DNA of 33,575 bases, taken from Phellopilus nigrolimitatus. Its lineage: Eukaryota > Basidiomycota > Agaricomycetes > Hymenochaetales > Hymenochaetaceae. The stretch lies in NCBI GenBank assembly GCA_021029095.1, contig JAJOHG010000282.1, positions 1 to 33,575 of the forward strand, given 5' to 3'. Positions 1 through 8,715 of the stretch are shown here, one piece after another (the first letter of the stretch is position 1; every line of letters begins with the position of its first letter). The notes under the pieces are model-generated. The model saw only the letters and a program-made list of their open reading frames with translations, did not search any database and was not told the DNA's origin. A program made the position numbers and the translations under genes.

Positions 1-1469
1 ATGCTGATATCACTATTACAGGGTCTACGAAGAGATGGGAAAGGGTCAGATCGCCGGAAGAGTTGTCCTGGATATATACAAATGATATGTTCAACTCTAA
101 AAGTCTAAATGAAATACTAAGTAAGCGAATTCTTCTTCACTCGCATTCTAATCCTATTCTTACTTGATCACTTAAAAGTGTATAATATTGTTTGTTTATT
201 GTGCATTTGCGCGCAGTATCGCAATTCGCTTGCGAAATCAATATGAACTAACTGAAGCTAGCTCATCATGTGTAGCGGCCTGCTAGCGAGTATCGAATTT
301 ACGAGTGCCCGCGTTTCTCCTGTCGTTTGCGAAAGGGCTGAAAGACTCTGTATTCGCGGACCCGGAGTTGAAGCAAACTGCAACTCGTGTTCCGCTTTCC
401 GCTCTTTAGCGAGTCGCTTGATGGGCTCTTTCCTTTTCGTTATTACTTTGTTGTACTCCTTCTACAAGCCGATAGGCAAAAGGAAGCGCCTCTTAAATGG
501 GCGACGTTGGCCGTGTCCGCGTCGGACAGCACGAAGTCGAAGGTGGCGACGTTCGGGACCACGCGCTCCGGGTTCGCGCGCGGACTTCAGGCGAGGGATG
601 AAGCTGCGTGACGAATACAGATGGGAACGACAGCTCTTTGCCTCCGTGACTTATTGAGTCTATCTGTACCGTCGTAGTCTTTCAGGAGTGTCTGCCGTGG
701 GGACGGTGGAAGGCTACAAATAGCTCGATATAGATGAGAAGATAATTGAACGGACGCGTTCGTTACGATCTTGTCGTACTTCCATGATCATCTTTCATCT
801 CTCATCTAGTCCCACATCATCTCGCAAGATGGGCTCATCACTTACTCTCCGACCTCGCAAATCAAGACAATGGACATGATTGAACACTGAGCGAGTCGCA
901 TTGGGGGCGTAATTCATCTACGTACTCATTCCTTAAACCTAGGCGGACAGGATAAATCACGGGCCTCCTCCCCCGCACGGGCCGTCTATGGTAAAATTTC
1001 AGTATGTCGGTTTGACTTAAATCGCTGTCGTTGATCTACTCCGAACACAGTCATTTTTGCTCATTGCAGTCCCACGGCTTGATCGCATTTACTGCTCGTT
1101 TCCTTCTCCGATATCCCCTGCGTTCGGGTCCAAGCGAGCGCTGATACGTCATTTGATGAAATGAGGATCACCAGTCATACTCTTTTCGAAAGTCGATGTT
1201 GGCACATTGTGTCGAACCTATTGCGAATGGATATAGAATGTTGTGAGTGGGCTGAAAGTCTGTGGAGCACTTATTCGAGGTTGGACTAGAAATGTCGGAA
1301 CACGCGCAGACATACTATGAACAGAGGTGGTTGGACGTCGGGCCATTGGGAGTAGAAAATCCTCAGCCCCTCCCCTTTACATTTCTTCTCATTCCTCACA
1401 GGCGTGTTCGCATATGGACATACGTCACTCCCGCATTTCTACGGCCATGACCACTTCTCCGTATGTGGT
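1..1469. other. gene-poor stretch left of the repeat nest
   Basis: No intact gene could be assembled here. The open frames are short and lack family motifs. The one recognisable item is a probable aldo-keto reductase remnant on the minus strand at about 490-600, listed separately. The rest is mixed-composition intergenic DNA with no clear promoter, tRNA or simple repeat. The stretch lies directly upstream of an older dispersed repeat that hosts the copia insertion. Confidence 0.5.
490..600 (-). pseudogene. probable aldo-keto reductase C-terminal remnant
   Basis: Read on the minus strand, this segment encodes ANPERVVPNVATFDFVLSDA, which resembles the C-terminal part of aldo-keto reductases, where an S/TNPER segment is followed by an FDF-L-ED element just after the IPKS loop. 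A fragment similar to IPR-KSAR lies immediately upstream but in a different frame, and a stop codon interrupts the motif frame, so a frameshift is needed to join them. No further reductase sequence was found on either side. I infer a decayed fragment of an NADPH-dependent oxidoreductase. The match is short and could be chance. Confidence 0.3.
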
Positions 1470-1733
1470 GCCTAGGTGTTGTGTCTCCTTGTTATGCATC
1501 ATGTCCTGCGGTGACCATCAGCCAGGTAGGAAAGGCGGGTTCTCGATGTGTATGCATGCTATGTCTCATGACTGCTCTTCTTCCCTTCGCTTCTTTTCTC
1601 TGTTTCTTCCTTCTTTTCGTCCAGGCTTCCGATTCTGCGTTTCCCTATCAATCCTTTTCCTGCATGTATTACATTCCTAATAATATATCCATGTCGTGAA
1701 ATGATCTTATAAGTCGAGTGTTAAGAAATTAAA
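1470..1733. repeat. older dispersed repeat, copy A, left part (split by copia element)
   Basis: This segment and its continuation after the retrotransposon (7484-7570) align by eye with 9640-9975. Shared blocks include GCATGCT-TATCTCATGA, the pyrimidine run ending in CTGTTTCTTCCTT, CCAGGCTT--GATTC, CATGTCGTGAAATG, and after the insertion GTCCGTCGCAGACAGCAA. Similarity is patchy (indels and substitutions), so the repeat is much older than the retrotransposon inside it. The family was not identified. Possibilities are a degenerate solo LTR, a MITE or a gene fragment, since the pyrimidine tract followed by CCAG resembles an intron end. Confidence 0.7.
1729..1733. repeat. target site duplication, left copy (TTAAA)
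   Basis: The five bases TTAAA directly before the left LTR are repeated exactly after the right LTR at 7479-7483. A 5-bp duplication is the usual signature of LTR-retrotransposon integrase. The related repeat at 9640-9975 has a single TTAAA at the corresponding place (about 9903), as expected for an unoccupied site. Confidence 0.93.
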
Positions 1734-2052
1734 TGTTGGAATCCAAGTCGGCGGAGCCGCGAGGCCGCGAGCGAGTGCGCACTGGTTGCGTGCTCGATCG
1801 GCGAGTTCGCAAGCGCAGCGTCTCGGCTCAGCGAGCCCGAGGCTCGCTGGACTGCGATTGGCTTGCCCGCGATCTCCGTTTACCCGCGCGCCACTCGCGC
1901 ACCACCCCCGCTCGCTGCTCGGACCCCCCTCGTTTCTCGGTCCCTAGATAAACAGTTATTTACTCATCTTATATGTGTCTTTATCTCCTTTTGTCGTTCC
2001 CCCCTTTTTCCGTAGTGTAAAAGCGGCTCTCCGCAGCCCCGAAAACCCGTAG

Positions 2053-2061
2053 CATAAAAAG
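2053..2061 (+). promoter_or_regulatory. LTR TATA-like element
   Basis: CATAAAAAG lies in the central-right part of the LTR, about 240 bp before the LTR end, with AT-rich sequence after it. It is the only good TATA candidate in the LTR and would place the U3/R border just downstream. The same element recurs at 7232-7240 in the right LTR. Confidence 0.45.
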
Positions 2062-2082
2062 CCTGTTTATTCTTTCGGCCAC

Positions 2083-2117
2083 CTCAGACGTTCGCACACC
2101 GCGCAAACGACTGAGGT
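2083..2117. repeat. imperfect hairpin containing 31-bp LTR-internal repeat, copy 1
   Basis: CCTCAGACGTTCGC and GCAAACGACTGAGG form two 14-nt arms that pair with two mismatches around a short loop. The 31 bases of 2085-2115 recur exactly at 2207-2237, 122 bp downstream in the same LTR, and at 7264-7294 and 7386-7416 in the right LTR. The position downstream of the TATA-like box suggests a role in the 5' leader RNA or as a repeated protein-binding site. Confidence 0.8.
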
Positions 2118-2206
2118 GAGCTATCTAACATTATAACGAACTATTATACTTTTGCTTATTACTTCATTAAACTAGTCTACTTTGTACTAGGTTAGTTTCC
2201 GATATA

Positions 2207-2254
2207 CAGACGTTCGCACACCGCGCAAACGACTGAGTCTACTTTGTACTAGGT
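2207..2254. repeat. 31-bp LTR-internal repeat, copy 2, with adjoining 19-bp repeat
   Basis: Positions 2207-2237 repeat 2085-2115 exactly. They run directly into AGTCTACTTTGTACTAGGT (2236-2254), which itself repeats 2174-2192. The LTR 3' third is therefore built from two interleaved duplicated modules. This copy lacks the outer CCT/AGG pairing of copy 1, so the hairpin is weaker. Confidence 0.8.
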
Positions 2255-2299
2255 GTACTATTGTAGTGCCGTTGCGCGGATCTGTCTCACCAAGCTACA

Positions 2300-2310
2300 G
2301 GTTATGAGCC
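2300..2310 (+). other. primer-binding site matching initiator tRNA-Met anticodon arm
   Basis: GGTTATGAGCC starts at the base after the LTR. Its complement, GGCUCAUAACC, is the anticodon stem-loop of fungal initiator tRNA-Met (CAU anticodon in the centre; it matches the yeast sequence as I recall it). A normal PBS pairs with the tRNA 3' end (complement of ...CCA, so beginning TGG), and none is seen here. Drosophila copia is known to use a 5' half-molecule of tRNA-iMet cut in the anticodon loop, and this site has that layout. I infer half-tRNA priming. Confidence 0.8.
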
Positions 2311-2372
2311 TTGCTAGCCACTGAGCGAAGCCGAATTTTTATTTTGTACGACATACACAAATTTCGCCACTC

Positions 2373-5300
2373 ATGTCTAGCTCGCACGACACCCTCCCTA
2401 CTTCAGTTCCGAAGCTCGCGACGAGCGGCGCGAACTGGGTGATATACCGGATGCGTTTCCAGGCCGCCGTGAAGGCGAAAGGAAAGTGGGGGCATTTTGA
2501 CGGATCGTCGATTCGCCCCGAGCCGGTTGCTGCTGCTGTCGCTACTGCTGCGGTAGCGAATGGTCAAGCCGATCCCAACGACGACATTGACGCGCGCCAA
2601 GAGGCCTGGGATAAGGACGAGGATATCGCGATGTATCTGTTGTCCCAGCGCCTGGCCGATTCGACCCTCATCCAGGTCGGAAACCTGGCGGATTGTACCG
2701 CGCGCTGGAGCGCAGTGGTACGTGAGTTTACATCGAAGTCCGCTTTCGCGCAGACTTCGCTACGCACCGAATTTCTCGAGGCACGTTGCCCCGGGGATGC
2801 CGACATCCGCGAGTTCCTGAGCGACTTGCGCATGCGCCGCGAGACGCTGGCGCAGTCGGGTGTTGATATATCCGACAAGGATTTTCGTTCGACAATTATT
2901 ACCGCCATCCCGAACCGACTGGCGACATTCGCGTCCGCGCAGCTGACCTCGGCGGAGATCGCGGCGCGAAACGTCGCGACAATCACAGCGCAGCCGCTCA
3001 CCGAAGCACAGATCGCCTCGCTCCGCGAAGTCGACCCCGAAGTCTTGATCCATATTATTTCGGACGAGGCCGATCGCCAGAAACGCGAGCGACTTGCGAA
3101 GCGAAAGGAACCCGCGCGAGGACCTAAAGAGAAGGACGAGGTGTTGCATGTCAGTACGGTGCCGAGAAACAAGCAGAAAAGCGAGCCGAAGCCGCGCGGA
3201 GCCTGCTGGAACTGTGGCGAGACCGGGCACCTTCGCGCGAAGTGCCCGAAGCCGAGAAAACCGTCGGCCAAGGAGAGGCCGAAGGACAGCGCGAATGTGG
3301 CTGTCGACTCGGACTCGGACGGCGTATGGGACTGCTGTAATGCGGCCTGGGATTCGTCGGACGACGAGGACGACGATGATGACATGGGCTTGATGCCCGA
3401 CTTAGTCGACCTGTCTGATAGCGAAGATGAAGAGCCGGCCGATTTCTGGTCCGATGACGAGGACGACGAGCCTTCGAGCTCGTACCCCGAGAGCGACGTG
3501 AGCGAAGACGATACAGACGAAGAGGAGATCGCGCAGGTTATTCACCTTCGCGAAACCGACGATGCACGTCGCGCGATCCTCGATTCGGGCTCTACGCGTC
3601 ATATTTCGCCGTACCGCGAAGACTTCACGAACTTTGTCGAGACGCCGCCGAAGAATTTGCACGCCGCGAACAAGCAAACCTTCCACGCTGTGGGAGAGGG
3701 AGATTTAGCGATCGAACTCCCGAACGGCGAGACGCCGACGAAATTGACACTTACCGAAGTCCTTTATTCCCCCGAAGTCGGATATACACTTGTGTCCGTC
3801 GGCGCGCTCGATCGCGCAGCCTACTTCGCAGTATTCGGCGGAAACAAGTGTGTACTTCGTGACGCGGCCGGAAATTGTATTGGCGAGGTTTTGCGCTCGA
3901 GTAAAGGCCTGTATCGGTTCGCGCACGAGTCGGCCGACCCGACGCTGCGCGATGCAGCGAATGCGGCCGAGGAGACATTGAGCCTCATGGAGCTGCATGC
4001 TCGCATGGGCCACGTTTCGCCTAAGGTCGCGGAGCGGTTAGTTCGTAATGGGTGGGTTACGGGGTTGCGCCTCGACACCTCCGGGCCGACACCAACACTT
4101 TGCGAGTCCTGCGTATACGCGAAAGCGACCCGCCGCATGATCGCGCGTGAACGAGAGGGAGAGCGCGCTGCGCAATTCGGAGGCGAGGTCCATACCGATG
4201 TTTGGGGACCGTCGCCGACTCGCTCGCTCGGCGGGCGACACTACTACGTCTCTTTCACGGACGATGCGACGCGCGTGACAAAATTGTATCTGCTGAAGAA
4301 GAAAAGTGATGTTTTTCGATCTTACCGACACTTCGAAGCTTGGGCCGAAACGCAAATGAACGCTAAGATCCAAGTTCTTCACTCGGATCGCGGTGGCGAG
4401 TACACTGGCAAGGAGTTCGTCATGTACTTGAATAGTAAAGGTACGAAGCAGAAACTTACCGTTCACGACACTCCGCAACACAACGGCGTCGCGGAGCGGC
4501 TGAACCGGACGATTCTCGAGAAGGTTCGCGCAATGTTGCACGCGAGCCGCATGCCGAAGTTTTTGTGGGCGGAGGCGGCTGGACACGCTGTTTGGTTGAA
4601 AAACCGAACCCCGACGCGCGCACTGAAGGACAAGACGCCGCACGAAGCGATGACCGGGCGGAAGCCCGATCTTCGCGGACTGCGCGTATGGGGATCCAAG
4701 TGTTGGGTTCACGACGATTCGGGCTCGAAGCTCGAACCGCGCGCGCGAGAGGGACGGTGGATGGGTTTCGACAAGACGTCGAACGGACAGCGCATTTATT
4801 GGCCGGAAAAGAAAAGCATTAGTGTCGAGCGTAATGTTTATTTCGACCCTGGAGACATTTCGAGTCGTCTCGAGGGGGAGGAACTTGATGGTGGAGTAGA
4901 AAACGAAACGACTTCGAAAAACTCACCGCCGATCGCGACACCGACACCGACACTGCCCGCAAATCCGCCAGCGCCGCCACCACCCGCCGAAAATCCCCAG
5001 GGACCCGCCGATCCCGCCGAAGCGACGAGCGATCCGCCAGCGGAAGAGCCGCAGCCTGCCCCGGAGAGACCAGCAGCGTCTCATCTTCCGGCGCAAGCAC
5101 CGGAGCCGCGCGAGCGGCGAGTTCGCATGCCGTCGGCCTATCAGCGTCGCATTGCAGCTGGCGAAGGAACGCCGACGCACTGGCGCCGTGATGGTCCCCT
5201 CCCGCGAGGAATGCGCTCGATGCGCGAGTTTGTCGAGCAGGATGAGGAATCGGCGAACCAGGTGATCGAGGACGATTACGACGAGGAGTATGAGTTTTCG

Positions 5301-6905
5301 GCCGCGATGGAGGAGGCCGAGGGACTTGAACCGCGATCGCTCGCAGAAGCGAAGCGCCTCCCAGAATGGTCGGAATGGGAGCGCGCGATCAACGAGGAGT
5401 TGGAGACACTTCATTCGGCTGGTACGTGGGTGCTGGAGGAGCCCCCGGCAGGTGCCAATGTTGTCGGATCGAAGTGGGTGTTCAAGATCAAGAGGGATGC
5501 GGCCGGAAACGTCGTCCGCCGCAAAGCTCGACTTGTCGCGCAGGGATTCAGCCAGGTGCCGGGAATCGATTATTTCGACACTTTCGCGCCCGTCGCGAAG
5601 CTCGCATCGATTCGAGCGACTCTCGCAATGGCTGCGCGATTGGACCTGGAGCTCGAGCAAGTCGATATTAAAGGAGCTTACCTTAACGGAGAACTCGAGG
5701 TCGATGAGGTCATTTACATGCGCCACCCGCCCGGATATGCACCGCGCGACGCGGGCACGAAAGTCTTGAGGTTGCGAAAGACATTGTACGGCTTGAAGCA
5801 GAGTGGACGAAGGTGGTACCAGAAGCTGACCTGGATCTTTGTCGACGAGCTCGGCCTGACTCGCTGTGACGTGGATCAAGCCGTGTTTTTTCGTCACGAA
5901 GGCCGTGACGTGACTATTGTCGTCGTGCATGTCGACGACTGTACGATCGCGGCTACCACCACTGCGCTCGTGTCTGCACTCAAGTCCGGTCTCGCTCGCT
6001 ATGTCGAGGTCACGGACCTCGGCCCTCTGCACTGGCTGCTCGGGATCGAAGTCCAGCGAAACCGCGACGCGAAAACACTTTCGCTGTCGCAATCAGCTTA
6101 TATCACGTCTATCCTCGCTCGGTTCAACTTCGAAGAACTCAAACCCGCCTCGTCGCCCATGGACCCGAACATCCGCCTGCATAGCCAGCAGGGGCCAAAA
6201 ACCGCGCAGGACCGCACCTTGATGCGCAATGCACCGTACCGCGAAGCGCTCGGCTCGGTGATGTACGCGGCACTGGCGACGCGACCGGACACCGCATTCG
6301 GGGTGACACTCCTCTCGCGATTCTCGAACGACCCCGGTCCCGTGCACTGGGAAGCCGTCAAGCGTCTCTTTCGCTACCTGAAGGGTACGCGAAACCTTCG
6401 GCTCACGTACGGAGGAACCGGAGATGCTGGAGATGGCGGAATGAAGGGGTACGCGGACGCGGATGGAAGCATGCAGGAGGACCGGGGCGCGATCTCAGGT
6501 AATGCATTTTTAATTGACGGCGGAGCTGTTTCTTGGTACTCTAAGCGGCAGGAGATCGTTTCGCTCTCGACGACCGAGAGCGAATACGTCGCGGCGACGC
6601 ACGCCGCGAAGGAGGCCATTTGGCTCCGACAACTCATCGAACAACTCTTCGCACCGATCGACGGACCGACAACTCTTTTCTCGGACAACCAGTCCGCGAT
6701 CGCGCTCACGAAAGACCACCAGTACCACGCACGCACGAAACACATCGACATCCGATACCACTTCCTGCGCTGGGTCTGCGAAAACGGCTCGATCAAGCTA
6801 ACGTACTGCCCGACCGCCGACATGGTCGCCGACGCGCTCACGAAACCGCTGCCTTCGTTCAAGGTCAAGCACTTCGCGGCCGCGCTCGGACTCCTCTCGA
6901 CTTGA
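2373..6905 (+). CDS. copia Gag-Pol polyprotein, 1510 aa
   Basis: This single-frame polyprotein makes the particle and replication enzymes of the retrotransposon. In order: a Gag domain (about 1-260) and a CCHC zinc knuckle (C278, C281, H286, C291). A very acidic Asp/Glu/Ser region (about 308-400) follows, then aspartic protease with DSGS (D404). The pre-integrase zinc site uses H542, H547, C577 and C580. The integrase core triad is D609, D672 and E708, exactly 35 residues between the last two (DD35E). A Pro-rich linker (about 845-915) leads to the RVT_2 reverse transcriptase with D1098 in VDIKGAYLNG and HVDD (D1188, D1189). The RNase H has D1362, E1402 and D1438. All catalytic residues are present and there is no internal stop or frameshift. 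Gag and Pol must therefore be balanced by a route other than frameshifting. The stop codon overlaps the polypurine tract. Confidence 0.97.
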   Translation: MSSSHDTLPTSVPKLATSGANWVIYRMRFQAAVKAKGKWGHFDGSSIRPEPVAAAVATAAVANGQADPNDDIDARQEAWDKDEDIAMYLLSQRLADSTLIQVGNLADCTARWSAVVREFTSKSAFAQTSLRTEFLEARCPGDADIREFLSDLRMRRETLAQSGVDISDKDFRSTIITAIPNRLATFASAQLTSAEIAARNVATITAQPLTEAQIASLREVDPEVLIHIISDEADRQKRERLAKRKEPARGPKEKDEVLHVSTVPRNKQKSEPKPRGACWNCGETGHLRAKCPKPRKPSAKERPKDSANVAVDSDSDGVWDCCNAAWDSSDDEDDDDDMGLMPDLVDLSDSEDEEPADFWSDDEDDEPSSSYPESDVSEDDTDEEEIAQVIHLRETDDARRAILDSGSTRHISPYREDFTNFVETPPKNLHAANKQTFHAVGEGDLAIELPNGETPTKLTLTEVLYSPEVGYTLVSVGALDRAAYFAVFGGNKCVLRDAAGNCIGEVLRSSKGLYRFAHESADPTLRDAANAAEETLSLMELHARMGHVSPKVAERLVRNGWVTGLRLDTSGPTPTLCESCVYAKATRRMIAREREGERAAQFGGEVHTDVWGPSPTRSLGGRHYYVSFTDDATRVTKLYLLKKKSDVFRSYRHFEAWAETQMNAKIQVLHSDRGGEYTGKEFVMYLNSKGTKQKLTVHDTPQHNGVAERLNRTILEKVRAMLHASRMPKFLWAEAAGHAVWLKNRTPTRALKDKTPHEAMTGRKPDLRGLRVWGSKCWVHDDSGSKLEPRAREGRWMGFDKTSNGQRIYWPEKKSISVERNVYFDPGDISSRLEGEELDGGVENETTSKNSPPIATPTPTLPANPPAPPPPAENPQGPADPAEATSDPPAEEPQPAPERPAASHLPAQAPEPRERRVRMPSAYQRRIAAGEGTPTHWRRDGPLPRGMRSMREFVEQDEESANQVIEDDYDEEYEFSAAMEEAEGLEPRSLAEAKRLPEWSEWERAINEELETLHSAGTWVLEEPPAGANVVGSKWVFKIKRDAAGNVVRRKARLVAQGFSQVPGIDYFDTFAPVAKLASIRATLAMAARLDLELEQVDIKGAYLNGELEVDEVIYMRHPPGYAPRDAGTKVLRLRKTLYGLKQSGRRWYQKLTWIFVDELGLTRCDVDQAVFFRHEGRDVTIVVVHVDDCTIAATTTALVSALKSGLARYVEVTDLGPLHWLLGIEVQRNRDAKTLSLSQSAYITSILARFNFEELKPASSPMDPNIRLHSQQGPKTAQDRTLMRNAPYREALGSVMYAALATRPDTAFGVTLLSRFSNDPGPVHWEAVKRLFRYLKGTRNLRLTYGGTGDAGDGGMKGYADADGSMQEDRGAISGNAFLIDGGAVSWYSKRQEIVSLSTTESEYVAATHAAKEAIWLRQLIEQLFAPIDGPTTLFSDNQSAIALTKDHQYHARTKHIDIRYHFLRWVCENGSIKLTYCPTADMVADALTKPLPSFKVKHFAAALGLLST

Positions 6906-6912
6906 GGGGGAG
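6904..6912 (+). other. polypurine tract
   Basis: GAGGGGGAG lies immediately before the right LTR and would prime plus-strand DNA synthesis. The last two bases of the polyprotein TGA stop (6903-6905) form its start, so the coding frame runs right up to the LTR with no 3' untranslated spacer. Confidence 0.85.
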
Positions 6913-7478
6913 TGTTGGAATCCAAGTCGGCGGAGCCGCGAGGCCGCGAGCGAGTGCGCACTGGTTGCGTGCTCGATCGGCGAGTTCGCAAGCGCAGCGT
7001 CTCGGCTCAGCGAGCCCGAGGCTCGCTGGACTGCGATTGGCTTGCCCGCGATCTCCGTTTACCCGCGCGCCACTCGCGCACCACCCCCGCTCGCTGCTCG
7101 GACCCCCCTCGTTTCTCGGTCCCTAGATAAACAGTTATTTACTCATCTTATATGTGTCTTTATCTCCTTTTGTCGTTCCCCCCTTTTTCCGTAGTGTAAA
7201 AGCGGCTCTCCGCAGCCCCGAAAACCCGTAGCATAAAAAGCCTGTTTATTCTTTCGGCCACCTCAGACGTTCGCACACCGCGCAAACGACTGAGGTGAGC
7301 TATCTAACATTATAACGAACTATTATACTTTTGCTTATTACTTCATTAAACTAGTCTACTTTGTACTAGGTTAGTTTCCGATATACAGACGTTCGCACAC
7401 CGCGCAAACGACTGAGTCTACTTTGTACTAGGTGTACTATTGTAGTGCCGTTGCGCGGATCTGTCTCACCAAGCTACA
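6913..7478 (+). repeat. right (3') LTR, 566 bp
   Basis: This copy reads identical to the left LTR, with the same TGTTGG...CTACA ends, TATA-like element (7232-7240) and internal repeats (7264-7294, 7386-7416). It supplies the polyadenylation end of the genomic RNA and could drive transcription into the right flank (7484 onward). Confidence 0.96.
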
Positions 7479-7483
7479 TTAAA
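7479..7483. repeat. target site duplication, right copy (TTAAA)
   Basis: This is an exact repeat of 1729-1733, directly following the right LTR. Confidence 0.93.
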
Positions 7484-7570
7484 CGAAGAGGTTTGATTCA
7501 GATCAGACTTTCTTTGTTACTCCTGTGCGACTGCCGCCAATGTCCGTCGCAGACAGCAATTAATGTGCAC
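7484..7570. repeat. older dispersed repeat, copy A, right part
   Basis: This continues the repeat interrupted by the retrotransposon. CGAAGAGG-TT near its start corresponds to CAAAGAAGCTTGG at about 9908, and GTCCGTCGCAGACAGCAA followed by GTGC-CAC recurs at about 9948-9975. Similarity fades after about 7570. Confidence 0.65.
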
Positions 7571-8715
7571 TGAATATCAAGCCATGTTTCCCTCAGTGCC
7601 GGCTTGCGGCGGGACAAACTGCTGTATCACAATAAGTAACTTCTGTAACATGTGCCACCAATCACTTGTGCAATTGTATAAGAACCGTCATAAGGAACTG
7701 TACTATGGTATTCCTTTCATCGCTTTAAGGGCCTCAGATACTGTCTTGCCCTTCTTCTCGGATAGCAAACATAGTCCACTTCTCACCGTCTTTAACAACC
7801 ACCGGATATGTAGCTACCACTGTTCCCAGTGCATGGGCAAGAAATTCTTTCCTTTTGAATGCGAGACATTAAAAATTTAAATCATCATGAAAAGCGGGAC
7901 ATCTCACTGGTCTGCAAAGAAACAATAGTTATTTGACTTGCCATCAATGCGTTTACGATAGTATCTTGTACGACTTTCTTTCTGTAACAGAGAGTGAGTT
8001 ATCTAATTGTGGTAAAGTACACAGACATACTTGGCCACGAAGGGAGACTTCATGGAATCCGTAGATTGAACCTTTATTCTTAACTATCTCGAACTCAGGT
8101 GAAGAGGTGGGATCCATTGTGTTTATGTGTCTGTGTGGTCTGCGAGTTCAGTGGGGCGAGAGTGTTGGTGAACCACTGCACTTTGAAGGCCCTTTTTCTG
8201 CATTTGATTGCATTTTGTCAATCAAAGTTGTGGGCACATATGGTTGCTTGTTACTAAAGCAAACAAAGGACACATAGTTACTGATTGTGGTGTATATCCT
8301 CCCATAAAATTGCACGGCTGGCTACATCAGGCGGACGCAATGCAGAACCTATTCCTTGAAAAGGCCTTAAGCCGAGAACTTGCTGTGATCAGGACAGTAA
8401 TTCTCACATGTGTTGCTCTTTGCAGTAGAAAGTTATTTTGCTGATGATATCTGGGGACAAAGACAAGAGACAAGTCTGCTGTTGCTTCAAAAGATTGATA
8501 TATGTAGAAACTGTAGAATATTGTCGTGACTTGTGGTAACGGAAGCAAATGGGGTAGCTATGCCGGCTCTGAACTCCGAGATTAAATGTCCTTGAAAATA
8601 TGACTGAAACAGATTTATACTTTGTGCATATAACCAAGCAGGATATACATTGCAGCTTGGCGAAAAGTACATCACACGACTCATTCTCCTTGATTTCAGT
8701 AAGCCAAGAAGCATT
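7571..8715. other. AT-rich spacer before the 194-aa gene
   Basis: This stretch is about 60% AT by eye. It holds a 105-codon frame (7563-7880) and a 78-codon frame (8208-8444), neither with recognisable motifs or plausible splice links. A CTTGATTTCAG at about 8689-8699 could be a 3' splice site just ahead of the start chosen for the next gene, so a 5' non-coding exon may lie here. Otherwise I see nothing definite. Confidence 0.35.

Larger units (their letters stand above)
1734..2299 (+). repeat. left (5') LTR, 566 bp
   Basis: The LTR begins TGTTGG and ends CTACA, so it has the canonical TG...CA ends. It reads the same as 6913-7478 throughout (constant offset 5179). The first 200 bp are GC-rich. 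A TATA-like CATAAAAAG lies at 2053-2061 and is the best promoter candidate for the genomic RNA. Downstream of it are two copies of a 31-bp repeat, described separately. A 72-codon open frame starts at its edge in both LTRs, but it is explained by the GC-rich composition and is not called a gene. Confidence 0.96.
1734..7478 (+). mobile_element. complete Ty1/copia-type LTR retrotransposon (5745 bp)
   Basis: The element has all structural parts in order: left LTR (1734-2299), primer-binding site directly abutting it (2300-2310), one long coding frame (2373-6905), polypurine tract (6904-6912) and right LTR (6913-7478), flanked by a perfect TTAAA duplication. Integrase precedes reverse transcriptase in the polyprotein, which defines the copia (Pseudoviridae-type) order rather than gypsy. 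The two LTRs read as identical and the coding frame has no stop or frameshift, so the insertion is recent and possibly still competent. No env-like frame is present. The element is GC-rich compared with its flanks. It sits inside an older repeat. Confidence 0.97.

Noticed and set aside
1733..1951. 72-codon open frame in the LTR, repeated at 6912-7130
   Set aside because: It is present only because the LTR is duplicated and GC-rich; it has no motif and starts across the LTR border.
4923..6092. 389-codon minus-strand frame inside the retrotransposon
   Set aside because: It is a mirror frame of the polyprotein produced by high-GC codon bias. The plus frame carries all RT motifs. The 273-codon minus frame at 2564-3385 is rejected for the same reason.
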